A stretch of DNA of 64,000 nt, taken from Aquabacterium sp. A3. Its GTDB lineage: Bacteria > Pseudomonadota > Gammaproteobacteria > Burkholderiales > Burkholderiaceae_C. Under the pieces are notes generated by a model. That model made no database searches. It was not told the DNA's origin and worked only from the letters and a program-made list of their open reading frames with translations. The stretch spans positions 1 to 64,000 of the forward strand of contig NZ_JBBPEV010000006.1 in the NCBI RefSeq assembly GCF_038069945.1. Reading direction: 5' to 3'. Made by a program: the position numbers and the translations under genes. Within the stretch, counting starts at the first letter, position 1. Every line of letters starts with the position of its first letter. This document shows, one piece after another, positions 38,635-50,712 of this stretch.

Positions 38635-39753
38635 TCAACGTGCGCGGCGCGCCTTGACCGCCTTGGACAGGATCTCCAGCACCTTCTCGGAGTCGTCCCA
38701 GCCAATGCAGGCATCGGTGATCGACTGCCCGTACGCCAGCTTGGCCGGATCGTCCTTGCCCGGCGTGAACTTCTGGGCGCCTGCGCACAGGTGGCTTTCC
38801 ACCATCACGCCAAACACCTTCTTCGATCCACCGCTGACCTGGGCGGCGATGTCTTCGGCCACCACCACCTGGCGCTCATGCTGCTTGGAGCTGTTGGCGT
38901 GGCTGAAGTCCACCATCAGCGACGGATGCAGCTTGGCGGCTTCCAGGTCTTTGCACGCCGCCGCCACACTGTCGGCATCGTAGTTCGGGGCCTTGCCACC
39001 GCGCAGGATGACGTGGCAATCGGGGTTGCCGGCCGTCTCCACGATGGCGACCTGACCGTTCTTGTGCACCGACAGAAAGTGGTGCGGGCGCGAGGCCGAC
39101 TGGATGGCGTCGGTGGCGATCTTGATGTTGCCGTCGGTGCCGTTCTTGAAGCCGATCGGCGCGCTGATGCCCGAGGCCAACTCACGGTGGATCTGGCTTT
39201 CCGTGGTGCGGGCCCCGATGGCGCCCCAGCTGATGAGGTCACCGATGTACTGCGGCGAGATCACGTCCAAGAATTCGCTGGCCGCCGGCACCCCCAGGCG
39301 GTTGATCTCCAGCAGCAGATGACGGGCCATGCGCAGGCCCTCGTCGATCTTGTAGGACTCATCGAGGTACGGGTCGTTGATCAGGCCCTTCCAGCCCACG
39401 GTGGTGCGGGGCTTCTCGAAGTACACGCGCATCACCACTTCCAGCGTGTCCTTGTGCTGCTCGCGCAGCGGCAGCAGGCGCTTGGCGTACTCGATGGCTG
39501 CGGCCGGATCGTGGATGGAGCAAGGACCGATGATGACCAGCAAGCGGTCGTCCTTGCCGTTGATGATCTTGCGGATGGACTTGCGCGTGCCCGCCACCAG
39601 GGTCTCGACCGCCGTGCCACGGATCGGGAAGAATCGGATCAAGTGCTCGGGCGGCGGCAAGGGCGTGACGTTCTTGATGCGCTCGTCATCGGTCTGCGAA
39701 GTCTTGTCGGCGGGCGGGACCCAGCCGGCGGCGGCGCTGGATTTGGCGGTCAT
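38635..39753 (-). CDS. aroG: 3-deoxy-7-phosphoheptulonate synthase (AroG-type)
   Basis: DAHP synthase joins phosphoenolpyruvate and erythrose 4-phosphate, the first step of the shikimate pathway to aromatic amino acids. 372 residues, class I-alpha, with a strong match along its length to E. coli AroG, including VIIGPCSIHDP, MRVYFEKPRTTVGWKGLINDP, SWGAIGARTTESQ and DFSHANSSKQ. The N-terminal DDERIKNV resembles the AroG (Phe-sensitive) N-terminus more than AroF, so Phe feedback is likely but not certain. AGGA lies upstream of the ATG. A leader peptide and attenuator precede it (39784–39912). Confidence 0.96.
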   Translation of the reverse strand: MTAKSSAAAGWVPPADKTSQTDDERIKNVTPLPPPEHLIRFFPIRGTAVETLVAGTRKSIRKIINGKDDRLLVIIGPCSIHDPAAAIEYAKRLLPLREQHKDTLEVVMRVYFEKPRTTVGWKGLINDPYLDESYKIDEGLRMARHLLLEINRLGVPAASEFLDVISPQYIGDLISWGAIGARTTESQIHRELASGISAPIGFKNGTDGNIKIATDAIQSASRPHHFLSVHKNGQVAIVETAGNPDCHVILRGGKAPNYDADSVAAACKDLEAAKLHPSLMVDFSHANSSKQHERQVVVAEDIAAQVSGGSKKVFGVMVESHLCAGAQKFTPGKDDPAKLAYGQSITDACIGWDDSEKVLEILSKAVKARRAR

Positions 39754-39783
39754 GGGGCTTGTTCCTGTTGCGGTGGTCGGTCG

Positions 39784-39815
39784 AAAAAAAACCGCCGGTG
39801 GGTACCGGCGGTTTT
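39784..39815 (-). terminator. attenuator terminator upstream of aroG
   Basis: On the minus strand a perfect 12-bp stem AAAACCGCCGGT / ACCGGCGGTTTT with loop ACCC is followed by eight T. It ends 30 bases before the aroG ATG. Its 5' arm (39804–39815) contains CGCCGGT, which can pair instead with ACCGGCG at leader codons 18–20 (39855–39861), so it has a built-in antiterminator. Confidence 0.88.
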
Positions 39816-39834
39816 CAGGGTTGACGTGGTTCGC

Positions 39835-39912
39835 TTAAAGGGCGTCCACTCCTGCGCCGGTGTGGGGCGGGAGATGAAAGAAACCAAAATAAAAGCGAAC
39901 GGTCGTGTCCAT
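39835..39912 (-). CDS. aroG leader peptide, Phe/Tyr-rich attenuation peptide
   Basis: A 25-codon ORF starting ATG and ending TAA. Residues 6–12 read R-F-Y-F-G-F-F: four Phe and one Tyr in seven residues, followed by HLPPHTGAG. Phe codons are mostly TTT (three TTT, one TTC). Rho-independent terminator and antiterminator pairing follow directly, as in pheA/pheS and trp attenuators. Low Phe- or Tyr-tRNA would stall the ribosome at codons 7–12, leave codons 18–20 free, and let them pair with the terminator arm. No strong Shine–Dalgarno precedes the ATG, and an in-frame GTG two codons upstream is an alternative start. Function is inferred from architecture. Confidence 0.75.
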   Translation of the reverse strand: MDTTVRFYFGFFHLPPHTGAGVDAL

Positions 39913-39946
39913 GCACACAAATGTAGCACGAGGAAGGGCTTGCCGC

Positions 39947-40453
39947 TCAAGCCTTGAGTTGCCCCAACAAGGTATCCGCGCTGCTCACCCCGTAGCCGCC
40001 CCCCTCTTCGTCGTTCAGCACCGACACCACGCCATCCTTGAGCAGCATCGAATAACGCCCAGAGCGCAGGCCCAGCCCCTTGGCCGTCAGGTCCAGCGTC
40101 AGCCCCGTGGCCTTGGCGAAATCGGCACTGCCGTCGGCCAGGAACCGCACCTTGCCTGCCGCCCCCAATTGGCGAGCCCACGCGCCCATCACGAACGCGT
40201 CGTTCACCGACACGCACCAGACCTCGTCCACACCGGCGGCCTTGAAGGCCTCGACCTGCTCGATGTAGCCAGGGGCATGGCGCTCGGAGCACGTGGGCGT
40301 GAACGCGCCCGGCACCCCGAACAGCGCGATGGTCTTGCCCGCGCTGGCCTGCGCGACCGCCACCGGGTTGGGCCCCAAGGCACAGCCCTCGGTGGGCACA
40401 TCGATGTACTCGAACAGGGTCACGGCAGGCACCGCGTCGCCAACTTTGATCAT
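39947..40453 (-). CDS. peroxiredoxin, Prx5/AhpC-like
   Basis: 168 residues and a thioredoxin fold of the Prx5 class, reducing hydrogen and organic peroxides. The peroxidatic Cys55 lies in VPGAFTPTCSERHAPGY and the partner Arg in GLRSGRYSML. No resolving Cys pair in a glutaredoxin domain is present, so an external reductant is needed. AGGAG lies 6–7 bases upstream of the ATG at 40453. It lies between the S10-cluster terminator and the aroG leader. Confidence 0.92.
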   Translation of the reverse strand: MIKVGDAVPAVTLFEYIDVPTEGCALGPNPVAVAQASAGKTIALFGVPGAFTPTCSERHAPGYIEQVEAFKAAGVDEVWCVSVNDAFVMGAWARQLGAAGKVRFLADGSADFAKATGLTLDLTAKGLGLRSGRYSMLLKDGVVSVLNDEEGGGYGVSSADTLLGQLKA

Positions 40454-40482
40454 GGTCACTCCTGATGAAAAACGCCGGACAC

Positions 40483-40520
40483 AAAAAAACCGGTTGCCAG
40501 TATCACTGGACAACCGGTTT
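40483..40520 (-). terminator. intrinsic terminator after rpsQ
   Basis: On the minus strand a long stem pairs AACCGGTTG with CAACCGGTT (outer arms 488–496 and 511–519 of the 40,000 block) plus inner CCAGT/ACTGG, followed by seven T. It lies about 55 bases after the rpsQ stop and ends the S10 transcript before the peroxiredoxin gene. Confidence 0.85.
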
Positions 40521-40574
40521 CAGCGCGGGGGGCGGGTCAAACCCACGCCCGCGTCAGGGCATCAACACCAACGA

Positions 40575-40850
40575 TCAGGCCGCGCGTGCCTTCTCGACCA
40601 GGCGGGCAACCACCCAGTTCTTGGTCTTCGACAGGGGACGGCTTTCAACGATTTCGACCAGGTCACCGATCTTGAATTCGTTGTTTTCGTCGTGGGCGTG
40701 GTACTTGGCCGAACGAGCCACGATCTTGCCGTAGAGCTCGTGCTTCACACGGCGCTCCACCAGCACGGTCACGGTCTTGTTGCGGGCGTCAGAGACGACC
40801 TTGCCGACCAGGCTGCGCACCACTTTGGCGCGAGTTTGAGCTTCCGTCAT
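40575..40850 (-). CDS. rpsQ: 30S ribosomal protein S17
   Basis: 91 residues, primary 16S rRNA-binding protein. It shows the family signatures [20 protein letters not shown] and the [20 protein letters not shown] block. Its ATG overlaps the rpmC stop by 4 bases (ATGA). It is the last gene of the S10 cluster here: rplN and rplX do not follow; a terminator, a peroxiredoxin and aroG do. Confidence 0.97.
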   Translation of the reverse strand: MTEAQTRAKVVRSLVGKVVSDARNKTVTVLVERRVKHELYGKIVARSAKYHAHDENNEFKIGDLVEIVESRPLSKTKNWVVARLVEKARAA

Positions 40851-41050
40851 TTGGCGGCTCCTTGCTTCTTCTCGGTGAGGATGGTCCGAGCGCGAGCGAT
40901 GTCGCGACGGGTCTTCTTCAGAGCCGAGTGATCGTTGAGCTGCTGGGTCGCACGCTGCATGCGCAGGTTGAAATGCGACTTCAACAGGTCCTTGATTTCC
41001 GTTTCCAGCGCTGCCACATCCTTGGCGCGCAGTTCAGAGGCTTTAGCCAT
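40847..41050 (-). CDS. rpmC: 50S ribosomal protein L29
   Basis: 67 residues beginning [19 protein letters not shown], a two-helix protein near the exit tunnel. The ATG at 41050 is the conserved start; an open frame to 41071 adds seven residues and overlaps rplP. Coupled to rpsQ by an ATGA overlap. Confidence 0.95.
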   Translation of the reverse strand: MAKASELRAKDVAALETEIKDLLKSHFNLRMQRATQQLNDHSALKKTRRDIARARTILTEKKQGAAK

Positions 41051-41070
41051 GTCTTTCTCCTTGCGCGTCA

Positions 41071-41487
41071 TCAGATGCCAAACTCGCGGCCCACGAAGGT
41101 CGTGGACAGCGGCAGCTTGGCGGCGGCCAGTTTGAAGGCTTCGCGAGCGAGTTGCTCAGGAACACCCTGGATCTCGTACAGCACCTTGCCGGGGGTGATC
41201 TCGGCCACGTAGTACTCCACGTTACCCTTACCGTTGCCCATACGGACTTCGGCCGGCTTGTTGGAGATGGGCTTGTCCGGGAACACGCGGATGAAGATGC
41301 GGCCGCCACGCTTGACGTGACGCGAAATCGCACGACGGGCTGCTTCGATCTGGCGGGCGGTGATGCGACCGCGCTCGGTCGCCTTCAGGCCGAATTCGCC
41401 AAAAGACACATCGGCGCCACGGGTGGCGACACCGGTGTTGCGGCCCTTGTGCTCCTTGCGGAACTTGCGACGATTAGGTTGCAACAT
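41071..41487 (-). CDS. rplP: 50S ribosomal protein L16
   Basis: 138 residues, [17 protein letters not shown]…, near the peptidyl transferase centre and A-site. Conserved [19 protein letters not shown] and [10 protein letters not shown]. It lies 2 bases after rpsC and 20 before rpmC. Confidence 0.97.
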   Translation of the reverse strand: MLQPNRRKFRKEHKGRNTGVATRGADVSFGEFGLKATERGRITARQIEAARRAISRHVKRGGRIFIRVFPDKPISNKPAEVRMGNGKGNVEYYVAEITPGKVLYEIQGVPEQLAREAFKLAAAKLPLSTTFVGREFGI

Positions 41488-41489
41488 GT

Positions 41490-42341
41490 TTATTCTCCTT
41501 TCGCTTCGGCAGCAGGAGCTGCCTTGCGAACGCGCTTGGCGTCAGCGGCCACGGCCGGCTTGTCGCTGCCATCGGCAGGCGCACCGTCAGCACGGGGGGC
41601 GCCACGGCCACCACGGGGACCACGACGGTCACCAGGGCGGTCGCTGCGAGGACCACGGCGGTTACGACGATCGTCTTCACGGTCGTCACCCTTCAGCACG
41701 GGGGCTTCACCATTGGCCAGGCGGTCACCACGGTAGACCCACACCTTCACACCGATCACACCGTAGGTGGTGTGGGCTTCGGAGAAGCCGTAGTCGATGT
41801 CGGCGCGCAGGGTGTGCAGGGGCACACGGCCTTCACGGTACCACTCGGTACGGGCGATTTCGGCGCCGTTCAGACGGCCACCCGACATGATCTTGATGCC
41901 TTGGGCACCCAGACGCATGGCGTTTTGCATCGCACGCTTCATGGCGCGGCGGAACATGATGCGCTTTTCCAGCTGCTGCGTGATCGAATCGGCGATCAGC
42001 TGAGCATCGACTTCGGGCTTGCGCACTTCTTCGATGTTCACCGAGACCGGGCAATTCAGACGCTTGGCCAGTTCGAGCTTCAGGTTTTCGATGTCTTCGC
42101 CCTTCTTGCCGATCACCACGCCCGGACGAGCCGAGAAGATGGTGATGCGTGCGCTCTTGGCGGGACGCTCGATCAAGATGCGCGACACGGCCGCGTTCTT
42201 GAGCTTCTTTTTCAGGAATTCGCGGACTTCCAGGTCTTCAGCCAGCATCGAGGCGAAATTGCGATTGGTGGCGTACCAACGCGATGCCCAGTTGCGGGTG
42301 ACGGCCAGGCGGAAGCCGGTTGGGTGGATTTTTTGTCCCAT
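41490..42341 (-). CDS. rpsC: 30S ribosomal protein S3
   Basis: 283 residues, with the KH domain ([15 protein letters not shown]) and the mRNA entry-site C-terminal domain. Compared with about 233 residues in E. coli, it has a roughly 60-residue C-terminal extension rich in Arg, Gly, Asp and Pro ([20 protein letters not shown]) and then Ala/Lys, probably disordered; such tails are common in Burkholderiales. It lies 13 bases after rplV. Confidence 0.97.
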   Translation of the reverse strand: MGQKIHPTGFRLAVTRNWASRWYATNRNFASMLAEDLEVREFLKKKLKNAAVSRILIERPAKSARITIFSARPGVVIGKKGEDIENLKLELAKRLNCPVSVNIEEVRKPEVDAQLIADSITQQLEKRIMFRRAMKRAMQNAMRLGAQGIKIMSGGRLNGAEIARTEWYREGRVPLHTLRADIDYGFSEAHTTYGVIGVKVWVYRGDRLANGEAPVLKGDDREDDRRNRRGPRSDRPGDRRGPRGGRGAPRADGAPADGSDKPAVAADAKRVRKAAPAAEAKGE

Positions 42342-42354
42342 GATCAGCCTCTGC

Positions 42355-42684
42355 TTAGTTGCCCACGGTCACATAAATGTGGCAGGTTGGCTTGCTGATG
42401 CGGTTGCCGCGGCCCTTGGCACGTGCGGTGAAACGCTTCAGCGTGGCGCCTTGCTCCACATAAATGGTCTTGACCTTCAGTTCGTCGATGTCCGCGCCGT
42501 CATTGTGTTCGGCGTTGGCGATCGCAGATTCCAGTGCCTTCTTGATGATGCCGGCAGCCTTCTTCTGGGTGAACGTCAGGATGTTGAGGGCCTGATCGAC
42601 CTTTTTGCCACGGATGAGATCCGCCACCAGACGACCCTTGTCGACCGACAGGCGAACGCCGCGAACGATTGCTTTCGTTTCCAT
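42355..42684 (-). CDS. rplV: 50S ribosomal protein L22
   Basis: 109 residues, with the tunnel-lining beta hairpin around [18 protein letters not shown] and family start [13 protein letters not shown]. It is part of the S10 cluster between rpsS (12 bases) and rpsC (13 bases). Confidence 0.97.
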   Translation of the reverse strand: METKAIVRGVRLSVDKGRLVADLIRGKKVDQALNILTFTQKKAAGIIKKALESAIANAEHNDGADIDELKVKTIYVEQGATLKRFTARAKGRGNRISKPTCHIYVTVGN

Positions 42685-42696
42685 CGCAGCTGCTCC

Positions 42697-42972
42697 TTAT
42701 TTCTTGGCTTTCTTGTCGCCAGGGTGACCCTTGAACGTACGGGTCAGGGCGAACTCGCCGAGCTTGTGGCCAACCATCTGGTCCTGGATGTACACGGGCA
42801 CGTGCTGCTTGCCGTTGTGCACAGCAATGGTCAGGCCGATGAACTCAGGCAGGATGGTCGAACGACGCGACCAGGTCTTGACAGGCTTCTTGTCCTTGGT
42901 GGACACAGCCTTCTCAACCTTGGCCAAGAGATGATGGTCCACGAACGGACCTTTTTTCAGAGAACGAGCCAT
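42697..42972 (-). CDS. rpsS: 30S ribosomal protein S19
   Basis: 91 residues, [16 protein letters not shown], in the 30S head contacting the A-site finger. Conserved [20 protein letters not shown]. It lies 13 bases after rplB. Confidence 0.97.
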   Translation of the reverse strand: MARSLKKGPFVDHHLLAKVEKAVSTKDKKPVKTWSRRSTILPEFIGLTIAVHNGKQHVPVYIQDQMVGHKLGEFALTRTFKGHPGDKKAKK

Positions 42973-42985
42973 TTCAGCCTACCCC

Positions 42986-43810
42986 TTACTTCTTGCGACG
43001 CGAAACGATGAACGTCTGCGTGCGCTTGTTGTTGCGGGTGCGGTAGCCCTTCGTCAGCGTGTTCCACGGCGACACAGGGGCTTGACCTTCACCAGTACGG
43101 CCTTCACCACCACCGTGCGGGTGGTCAACCGGGTTCATGGCGGTACCACGGACGGTCGGACGGATGCCCTTCCAGCGGATGGCGCCGGCCTTGCCGTATT
43201 GACGCAGGCTGTGCTCTTCGTTGCTCACTTCACCCAGGGTGGCGCGGCATTCGATGTGGATCTTGCGAACCTCACCGGAGCGCAGGCGAACCTGAGCGTA
43301 GGTGCCTTCACGGGCCATCAACACAGCGGACGTACCGGCCGCACGAACGATCTGACCGCCCTTGCCAGGCAGCAGCTCGATGTTGTGGATGGTCGAACCC
43401 ACGGGGATGTTGCGGATGGGCAGCGTGTTGCCAGCCTTGATCGGGGCTTCAGAGCCGCTGATCACGACCGAGCCCACTTCCAGGCCACGGGGCGCGAGGA
43501 TGTAGCGACGCTCACCGTCGGCGTAACACACCAGAGCGATGTGGGCCGTGCGGTTGGGGTCGTACTCGATGCGTTCAACCTTGGCAGGAATGCCGTCCTT
43601 GGTGCGACGGAAGTCCACCACACGGTAGTGGTGCTTGTGACCACCGCCCTTGTGGCGCATCGTGATGTGACCGTTGTTGTTACGGCCAGACTTCTGCTTT
43701 TGAGGTTCCAGCAGGGGTGCGTAGCCTTCGCCCTTGTGCAGGTGCTTGTGCACCACCTTCACCACGGCACGTTGGCCGGGCGTGGTTGGTTTGAGTTTGA
43801 CGACAGCCAT
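42986..43810 (-). CDS. rplB: 50S ribosomal protein L2
   Basis: 274 residues, starting [20 protein letters not shown], with the conserved His-containing [15 protein letters not shown] near the peptidyl transferase centre. The ATG at 43810 is the conserved start; 17 further in-frame codons upstream overlap rplW and are not homologous. Confidence 0.97.
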   Translation of the reverse strand: MAVVKLKPTTPGQRAVVKVVHKHLHKGEGYAPLLEPQKQKSGRNNNGHITMRHKGGGHKHHYRVVDFRRTKDGIPAKVERIEYDPNRTAHIALVCYADGERRYILAPRGLEVGSVVISGSEAPIKAGNTLPIRNIPVGSTIHNIELLPGKGGQIVRAAGTSAVLMAREGTYAQVRLRSGEVRKIHIECRATLGEVSNEEHSLRQYGKAGAIRWKGIRPTVRGTAMNPVDHPHGGGEGRTGEGQAPVSPWNTLTKGYRTRNNKRTQTFIVSRRKK

Positions 43811-43812
43811 GA

Positions 43813-44127
43813 TTACGCAGCCTCCCCAGAGAAGTTCAGCTCTTGACCGTCCTTCAGGCACACAAAGGCCTTCTTGGCGTGGTCACGACGGCCGACGCGG
43901 CCACCGAAGCGCTTGACTTTGCCCTTCTGATTCAGGACTTGCACCGACTTCACTTCGACCTTGAACAGCAGCTCAACGGCGGCCTTGATCTCGGGCTTGG
44001 TGGCGTCGCGCAGCACCTTGAACAGCACTTGACCGCGGTTCTCGGCAGCGTCGGTGGCCTTCTCCGAGATGATCGGAGCGACCAGCACCTGCAGCAGGCG
44101 GCCTTCATCAATTTTCAGAGTGCTCAT
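43813..44127 (-). CDS. rplW: 50S ribosomal protein L23
   Basis: 104 residues at the tunnel exit, docking SRP and trigger factor. Conserved [20 protein letters not shown] and [13 protein letters not shown]. Its ATG overlaps the rplD stop (ATGA). Confidence 0.96.
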   Translation of the reverse strand: MSTLKIDEGRLLQVLVAPIISEKATDAAENRGQVLFKVLRDATKPEIKAAVELLFKVEVKSVQVLNQKGKVKRFGGRVGRRDHAKKAFVCLKDGQELNFSGEAA

Positions 44128-44747
44128 GCGAACATCTCCTGGAGCTTGTCGATCGCAGCCTTGGTCACGAGCACCTTCTTGTAGTGCACCAGCGACAGCG
44201 GATCGGCGTAACGGGGCTCAACCACCAGCACGTTCGGCAGGTTGCGCGAAGCCAGGGCCAGGTTCTCGTCGACGTTGTCGGCGATCACCAGCACGTGGTC
44301 GAGGTTCATGGCCTTCAGCTTGGCAGCCAGCAGCTTGGTCTTCGGGGCTTCGACAGCGATCGAATCCACGACGGCCAGGCGGCCTTCACGGGCCAGTTGC
44401 GAGAAGATGGTGGCCATGGCGGCGCGGTACATCTTCTTGTTGACCTTCTGCGCGAAGTTTTCTTCAGGCAGGTTCGGGAAAATGCGACCACCCCCACGCC
44501 ACAGCGGCGAGGACGACATACCAGCACGAGCGCGGCCGGTGCCCTTTTGGCGCCAGGGCTTCTTGGTGGTGTGCTTGACCTGCTCACGGTCCTTCTGGGC
44601 GCGGGTGCCTTGACGGGCGTTGGCCTGGTAGGCCACCACGACCTGGTGAACCAGGGCTTCGTTGTAGTCACGGCCGAACACGGCGTCAGCGGCGTCCACC
44701 TTGGAGGCGGCCTGACCCTGTTCGTTCAGGAGTTCCAGCTGTGCCAT
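44124..44747 (-). CDS. rplD: 50S ribosomal protein L4
   Basis: 207 residues. It shows the conserved tunnel loop [25 protein letters not shown] and [15 protein letters not shown]. In E. coli L4 also represses its own S10 operon by attenuation in the leader; any equivalent here would act upstream of rplC, since rpsJ is on a separate transcript. It starts one base inside the rplC stop. Confidence 0.97.
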   Translation of the reverse strand: MAQLELLNEQGQAASKVDAADAVFGRDYNEALVHQVVVAYQANARQGTRAQKDREQVKHTTKKPWRQKGTGRARAGMSSSPLWRGGGRIFPNLPEENFAQKVNKKMYRAAMATIFSQLAREGRLAVVDSIAVEAPKTKLLAAKLKAMNLDHVLVIADNVDENLALASRNLPNVLVVEPRYADPLSLVHYKKVLVTKAAIDKLQEMFA

Positions 44748-45421
44748 CAGTTGGCTCCTTTCTTGACTTTGACCTTCACGGCAGGACGAACGGTCACGAA
44801 ACCGCCCTTCGAGCCGGGAACAGCGCCCTTGACCAGCAGCAGTTGACGAGCTTCGTCAACGCGCACGATGTCCAGGTTCTGCGTGGTCACGGTGTCGACA
44901 CCCATGTGACCGGTCATCTTCTTGCCGGGGAACACGCGGCCAGGATCCTGGGCCATCGAGATCGAACCGGGCACGTTGTGCGAACGCGAGTTACCGTGCG
45001 AAGCACGTTGCGAACCGAAGTTGTGGCGCTTGATGGTGCCGGCAAAGCCCTTACCGATCGAAGTGCCCTGCACGTCGACCTTCTGACCAGGCTGGAACAG
45101 CGAGGCGGGGGCGATGGTGGCGCCGGCCTTCAATTCAGCAGCCACTTCAGGGGCCACGCGGAATTCGCGCGAGATTTCGCCGGCTTCAACGCCAGCCTTG
45201 GCCAGGTGACCCGCTTCGGGCTTGGTCACACGGGATGCCTTGCGGGCACCGAACACCACTTGCACAGCGGTGTAGCCGTCGGTCTCAACGGTTTTGACCT
45301 GGGACACGCGATTGTTGGACACATCCAGCACCGTCACAGGCACGGCATCGCCGTCGTCTGTGTAGATGCGCATCATGCCCACCTTGCGGCCCAGCAATCC
45401 GAGACGATTGCTAAGACTCAT
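44747..45421 (-). CDS. rplC: 50S ribosomal protein L3
   Basis: 224 residues starting [20 protein letters not shown], with the conserved loop [23 protein letters not shown] in two parts around the methylated Gln site (family knowledge). The ATG at 45421 is the conserved start; the frame continues upstream to 45520 without homology. It is the first gene after a terminator and promoter that separate it from rpsJ. Confidence 0.97.
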   Translation of the reverse strand: MSLSNRLGLLGRKVGMMRIYTDDGDAVPVTVLDVSNNRVSQVKTVETDGYTAVQVVFGARKASRVTKPEAGHLAKAGVEAGEISREFRVAPEVAAELKAGATIAPASLFQPGQKVDVQGTSIGKGFAGTIKRHNFGSQRASHGNSRSHNVPGSISMAQDPGRVFPGKKMTGHMGVDTVTTQNLDIVRVDEARQLLLVKGAVPGSKGGFVTVRPAVKVKVKKGAN

Positions 45422-45562
45422 GATTTTTCTCCAGCCCCACCATGGAGGCCTTTTACACACACCCGACATCGATTGGCCGGGGGCTCGAACTTGCCCGCCT
45501 TCAAGCCAGCGGCCACACACTCACGCGCACGACCAACCAACCCAATGACGGGAAAGCCCGCG

Positions 45563-45591
45563 ATCATATCAGCGCAACGCCAGTCATGCAA
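45563..45591 (-). promoter_or_regulatory. sigma-70 promoter for the rplC–rpsQ operon
   Basis: On the minus strand TTGCAT (45586–45591) and TATGAT (45563–45568) are separated by 17 bases, a good match to the -35/-10 consensus. Transcription would begin near 45555, leaving a leader of about 135 bases before rplC. It lies immediately after an intrinsic terminator. Confidence 0.7.
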
Positions 45592-45621
45592 GCGCGGCGC
45601 ACACAAAATCCACCAGAAAGC

Positions 45622-45661
45622 AAAAAGCCGCCCCGGTGCCGCTTTCGCGACTTGGGCGGCT
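45622..45661 (-). terminator. intrinsic terminator between rpsJ and rplC
   Basis: On the minus strand AGCCGCCC (45654–45661) and GGGCGGCT (45626–45633) enclose a loop containing a small GC stem closed by GAAA, followed by a run of T. It starts about 29 bases after the rpsJ stop. Confidence 0.75.
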
Positions 45662-45689
45662 CGGCGATCAACGGCCCGAAGGCCCCGGA

Positions 45690-46001
45690 TCACTGCAGCT
45701 TGATCTCGACGTCCACGCCAGCAGGCAGGTCCAGCTTCATCAGGGCGTCAACCGTCTTGTCGGTCGGGTCGACGATGTCCATCAGGCGCTGGTGGGTGCG
45801 AATTTCGAACTGGTCGCGCGACGTCTTGTTGACGTGCGGCGAACGCAGGATGTCGAAACGCTGCAGGCGGGTCGGCAGGGGCACGGGACCCTTGACGATG
45901 GCGCCGGTACGCTTGGCGGTTTCCACGATTTCAGCCGACGATTGATCGATCAGCTTGTAATCGAAGGCCTTCAGGCGGATACGGATCTTTTGTTGTGCCA
46001 T
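45690..46001 (-). CDS. rpsJ: 30S ribosomal protein S10 (NusE)
   Basis: 103 residues, [19 protein letters not shown]…, a 30S head protein and also the NusE antitermination factor that binds boxA RNA with NusB. AAAGGAAG lies 6–7 bases upstream of the ATG. It follows tuf, as in the str operon, but is cut off from rplC by a terminator. A boxA-like sequence lies just upstream (46019–46027). Confidence 0.97.
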   Translation of the reverse strand: MAQQKIRIRLKAFDYKLIDQSSAEIVETAKRTGAIVKGPVPLPTRLQRFDILRSPHVNKTSRDQFEIRTHQRLMDIVDPTDKTVDALMKLDLPAGVDVEIKLQ

Positions 46002-46018
46002 GACACACTTCCTTTGAA

Positions 46019-46027
46019 TTAAAGAGC
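46019..46027 (-). promoter_or_regulatory. boxA-like sequence immediately upstream of rpsJ
   Basis: The minus strand reads CGCTCTTTAATTC; GCTCTTTAA matches nine contiguous bases of the E. coli rrn boxA, better than this window's own 16S-leader boxA. It lies just 5' of the rpsJ Shine–Dalgarno. Function as a NusB–S10 target is inference. Confidence 0.4.
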
Positions 46028-46033
46028 GATGAC

Positions 46034-46064
46034 GCCTGCGCTGAACACGGGTTCAGGCGCAGGC
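46034..46064. repeat. hairpin between tuf and rpsJ
   Basis: GCCTGCGC-TGAAC and GTTCA-GGCGCAGGC pair over 13 bp with one bulged base and a short loop. It begins 17 bases after the tuf stop. It lacks a direct U-tract on the minus strand (next bases GTCATCGCTCTTT), so it may be a weak terminator, processing site or mRNA stabiliser. Confidence 0.5.
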
Positions 46065-46080
46065 CAGTGTCATGCGACGA

Positions 46081-47271
<1,191 letters not shown>

Positions 47272-47457
47272 GTGTTTTCTCCAAACAAAGAACAGTCGCC
47301 CGTGCGGGTTTAAGGTTTCCGGCAAAGGCTTGCCACGGGCAGCAAGCCAACCACATCAAGTGGCGCCGAAGACCATCCAAAAATTGAAGCGTCGGATCCT
47401 ACCATCACGCGCGCCCATTTCCAGTCAATGGGACGTGCGCGAGGAGGAAAAACCCGA
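47272..47457 (-). other. fusA–tuf spacer with hairpin
   Basis: No gene. A 7-bp stem GGCTTGC/GCAAGCC (47327–47333 and 47342–47348) lies in the tuf leader. TTGACT (minus strand) is present near 47425 but has no -10 at a proper distance, so a separate tuf promoter is possible but unproven. Confidence 0.35.
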
Positions 47458-49566
<2,109 letters not shown>

Positions 49567-49650
49567 GTGGTCACTCCAGATTGGGCAAAGCGCCGGATGC
49601 GACGAACGCAAACCGGACGCTTGAATTGAAGCTGCTGAGCAGCCGGTGGA

Positions 49651-50121
49651 TCAGAAACGGAAGTGCGAGAAGGCCTTGTTGGCTTCGGCCATGCGGTGAA
49701 CTTCGTCGCGCTTCTTCATGGCGCCGCCGCGGCCTTCAGCGGCCTCGAGCAGCTCGTTGGCCAAACGTTGGGCCATCGACTTCTCGGAGCGCTTGCGCGA
49801 CGATTCCTTGAGCCAGCGCATGGCCAGGGCCACGCGGCGAGAGGGGCGAACTTCAACGGGAACTTGGTAGTTCGCGCCACCCACGCGGCGAGACTTCACT
49901 TCGACCACGGGCTTGACGTTGTTCAAGGCAGTGTGGAACACCTCCAGCGGGTCCTTGCCGGCCTTGGTTTCGACCTGCTCCAGGGCGCCATAAATGATGC
50001 GCTCTGCAACGGCCTTCTTGCCGGATTCCATGATCACGTTCATGAACTTGGACAGCTCGACCGATCCGAACTTCGGATCGGGCAGGATTTCACGCTTGGG
50101 TACTTCGCGACGACGAGGCAT
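49651..50121 (-). CDS. rpsG: 30S ribosomal protein S7
   Basis: 156 residues, [20 protein letters not shown]…, a primary 16S-binding head protein and, in E. coli, autoregulator of the str operon. It starts at the conserved ATG (50121). It lies 213 bases after rpsL, an unusually long gap, with no ORF or terminator seen between. Confidence 0.97.
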   Translation of the reverse strand: MPRRREVPKREILPDPKFGSVELSKFMNVIMESGKKAVAERIIYGALEQVETKAGKDPLEVFHTALNNVKPVVEVKSRRVGGANYQVPVEVRPSRRVALAMRWLKESSRKRSEKSMAQRLANELLEAAEGRGGAMKKRDEVHRMAEANKAFSHFRF

Positions 50122-50334
50122 TTCTATTCCTTTCAATGCTTCAGTTGATGCTGGCTGGGCTCGCAACCCATCGTTGCCGGCATCCGGAGCCTGATCAACA
50201 GACTCCACTTACTCAGTTCAGACCGGACCATTCCGGCAGAACCGCCACCTCGGCCTTCTCTTCTTGAGCGTGCCACCTTCAAGTGACAGGCCGATGAAGT
50301 CGAGCCGAATCTTGTTGTTTGCTCAGACGACCGA

Positions 50335-50712
50335 TCAGGCCTTCTTGGGGCGCTTGGCGCCGTACTTCGAGCGGGACTGCTTGCGGTCCTTGACGCCTTG
50401 CAGGTCAAGAGAGCCACGCACGATGTGGTAACGCACACCGGGCAAGTCCTTCACACGGCCGCCGCGCACCAGCACGACGCTGTGCTCTTGCAGGTTGTGG
50501 CCTTCACCGCCGATGTACGAGATGACCTCGAAACCGTTGGTCAGGCGAACCTTGGCGACTTTACGCAGCGCGGAGTTCGGCTTCTTGGGGGTGGTGGTGT
50601 ACACGCGGGTGCACACACCGCGGCGCTGCGGGCAGTTCTCCATCGCAGGCGACTTGGACTTCGTGATCTCGACCTGGCGGCCTTGACGCACGAGCTGGTT
50701 GATCGTAGGCAT
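50335..50712 (-). CDS. rpsL: 30S ribosomal protein S12
   Basis: 125 residues at the decoding centre. Both streptomycin-resistance positions are wild-type: Lys43 in [11 protein letters not shown] and Lys88 in [12 protein letters not shown]. The conserved start [13 protein letters not shown] is at 50712. It is the first gene of the str operon here and has its own promoter candidate, separated from rpoC by four accessory genes. Confidence 0.98.
   Translation of the reverse strand: MPTINQLVRQGRQVEITKSKSPAMENCPQRRGVCTRVYTTTPKKPNSALRKVAKVRLTNGFEVISYIGGEGHNLQEHSVVLVRGGRVKDLPGVRYHIVRGSLDLQGVKDRKQSRSKYGAKRPKKA

Noticed and set aside
39750..40484. 244-codon minus-strand frame covering the peroxiredoxin and the aroG leader
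   Set aside because: It is out of frame with both the peroxiredoxin and the leader peptide and has Arg/Gly-rich shadow composition; the real genes are in other frames.
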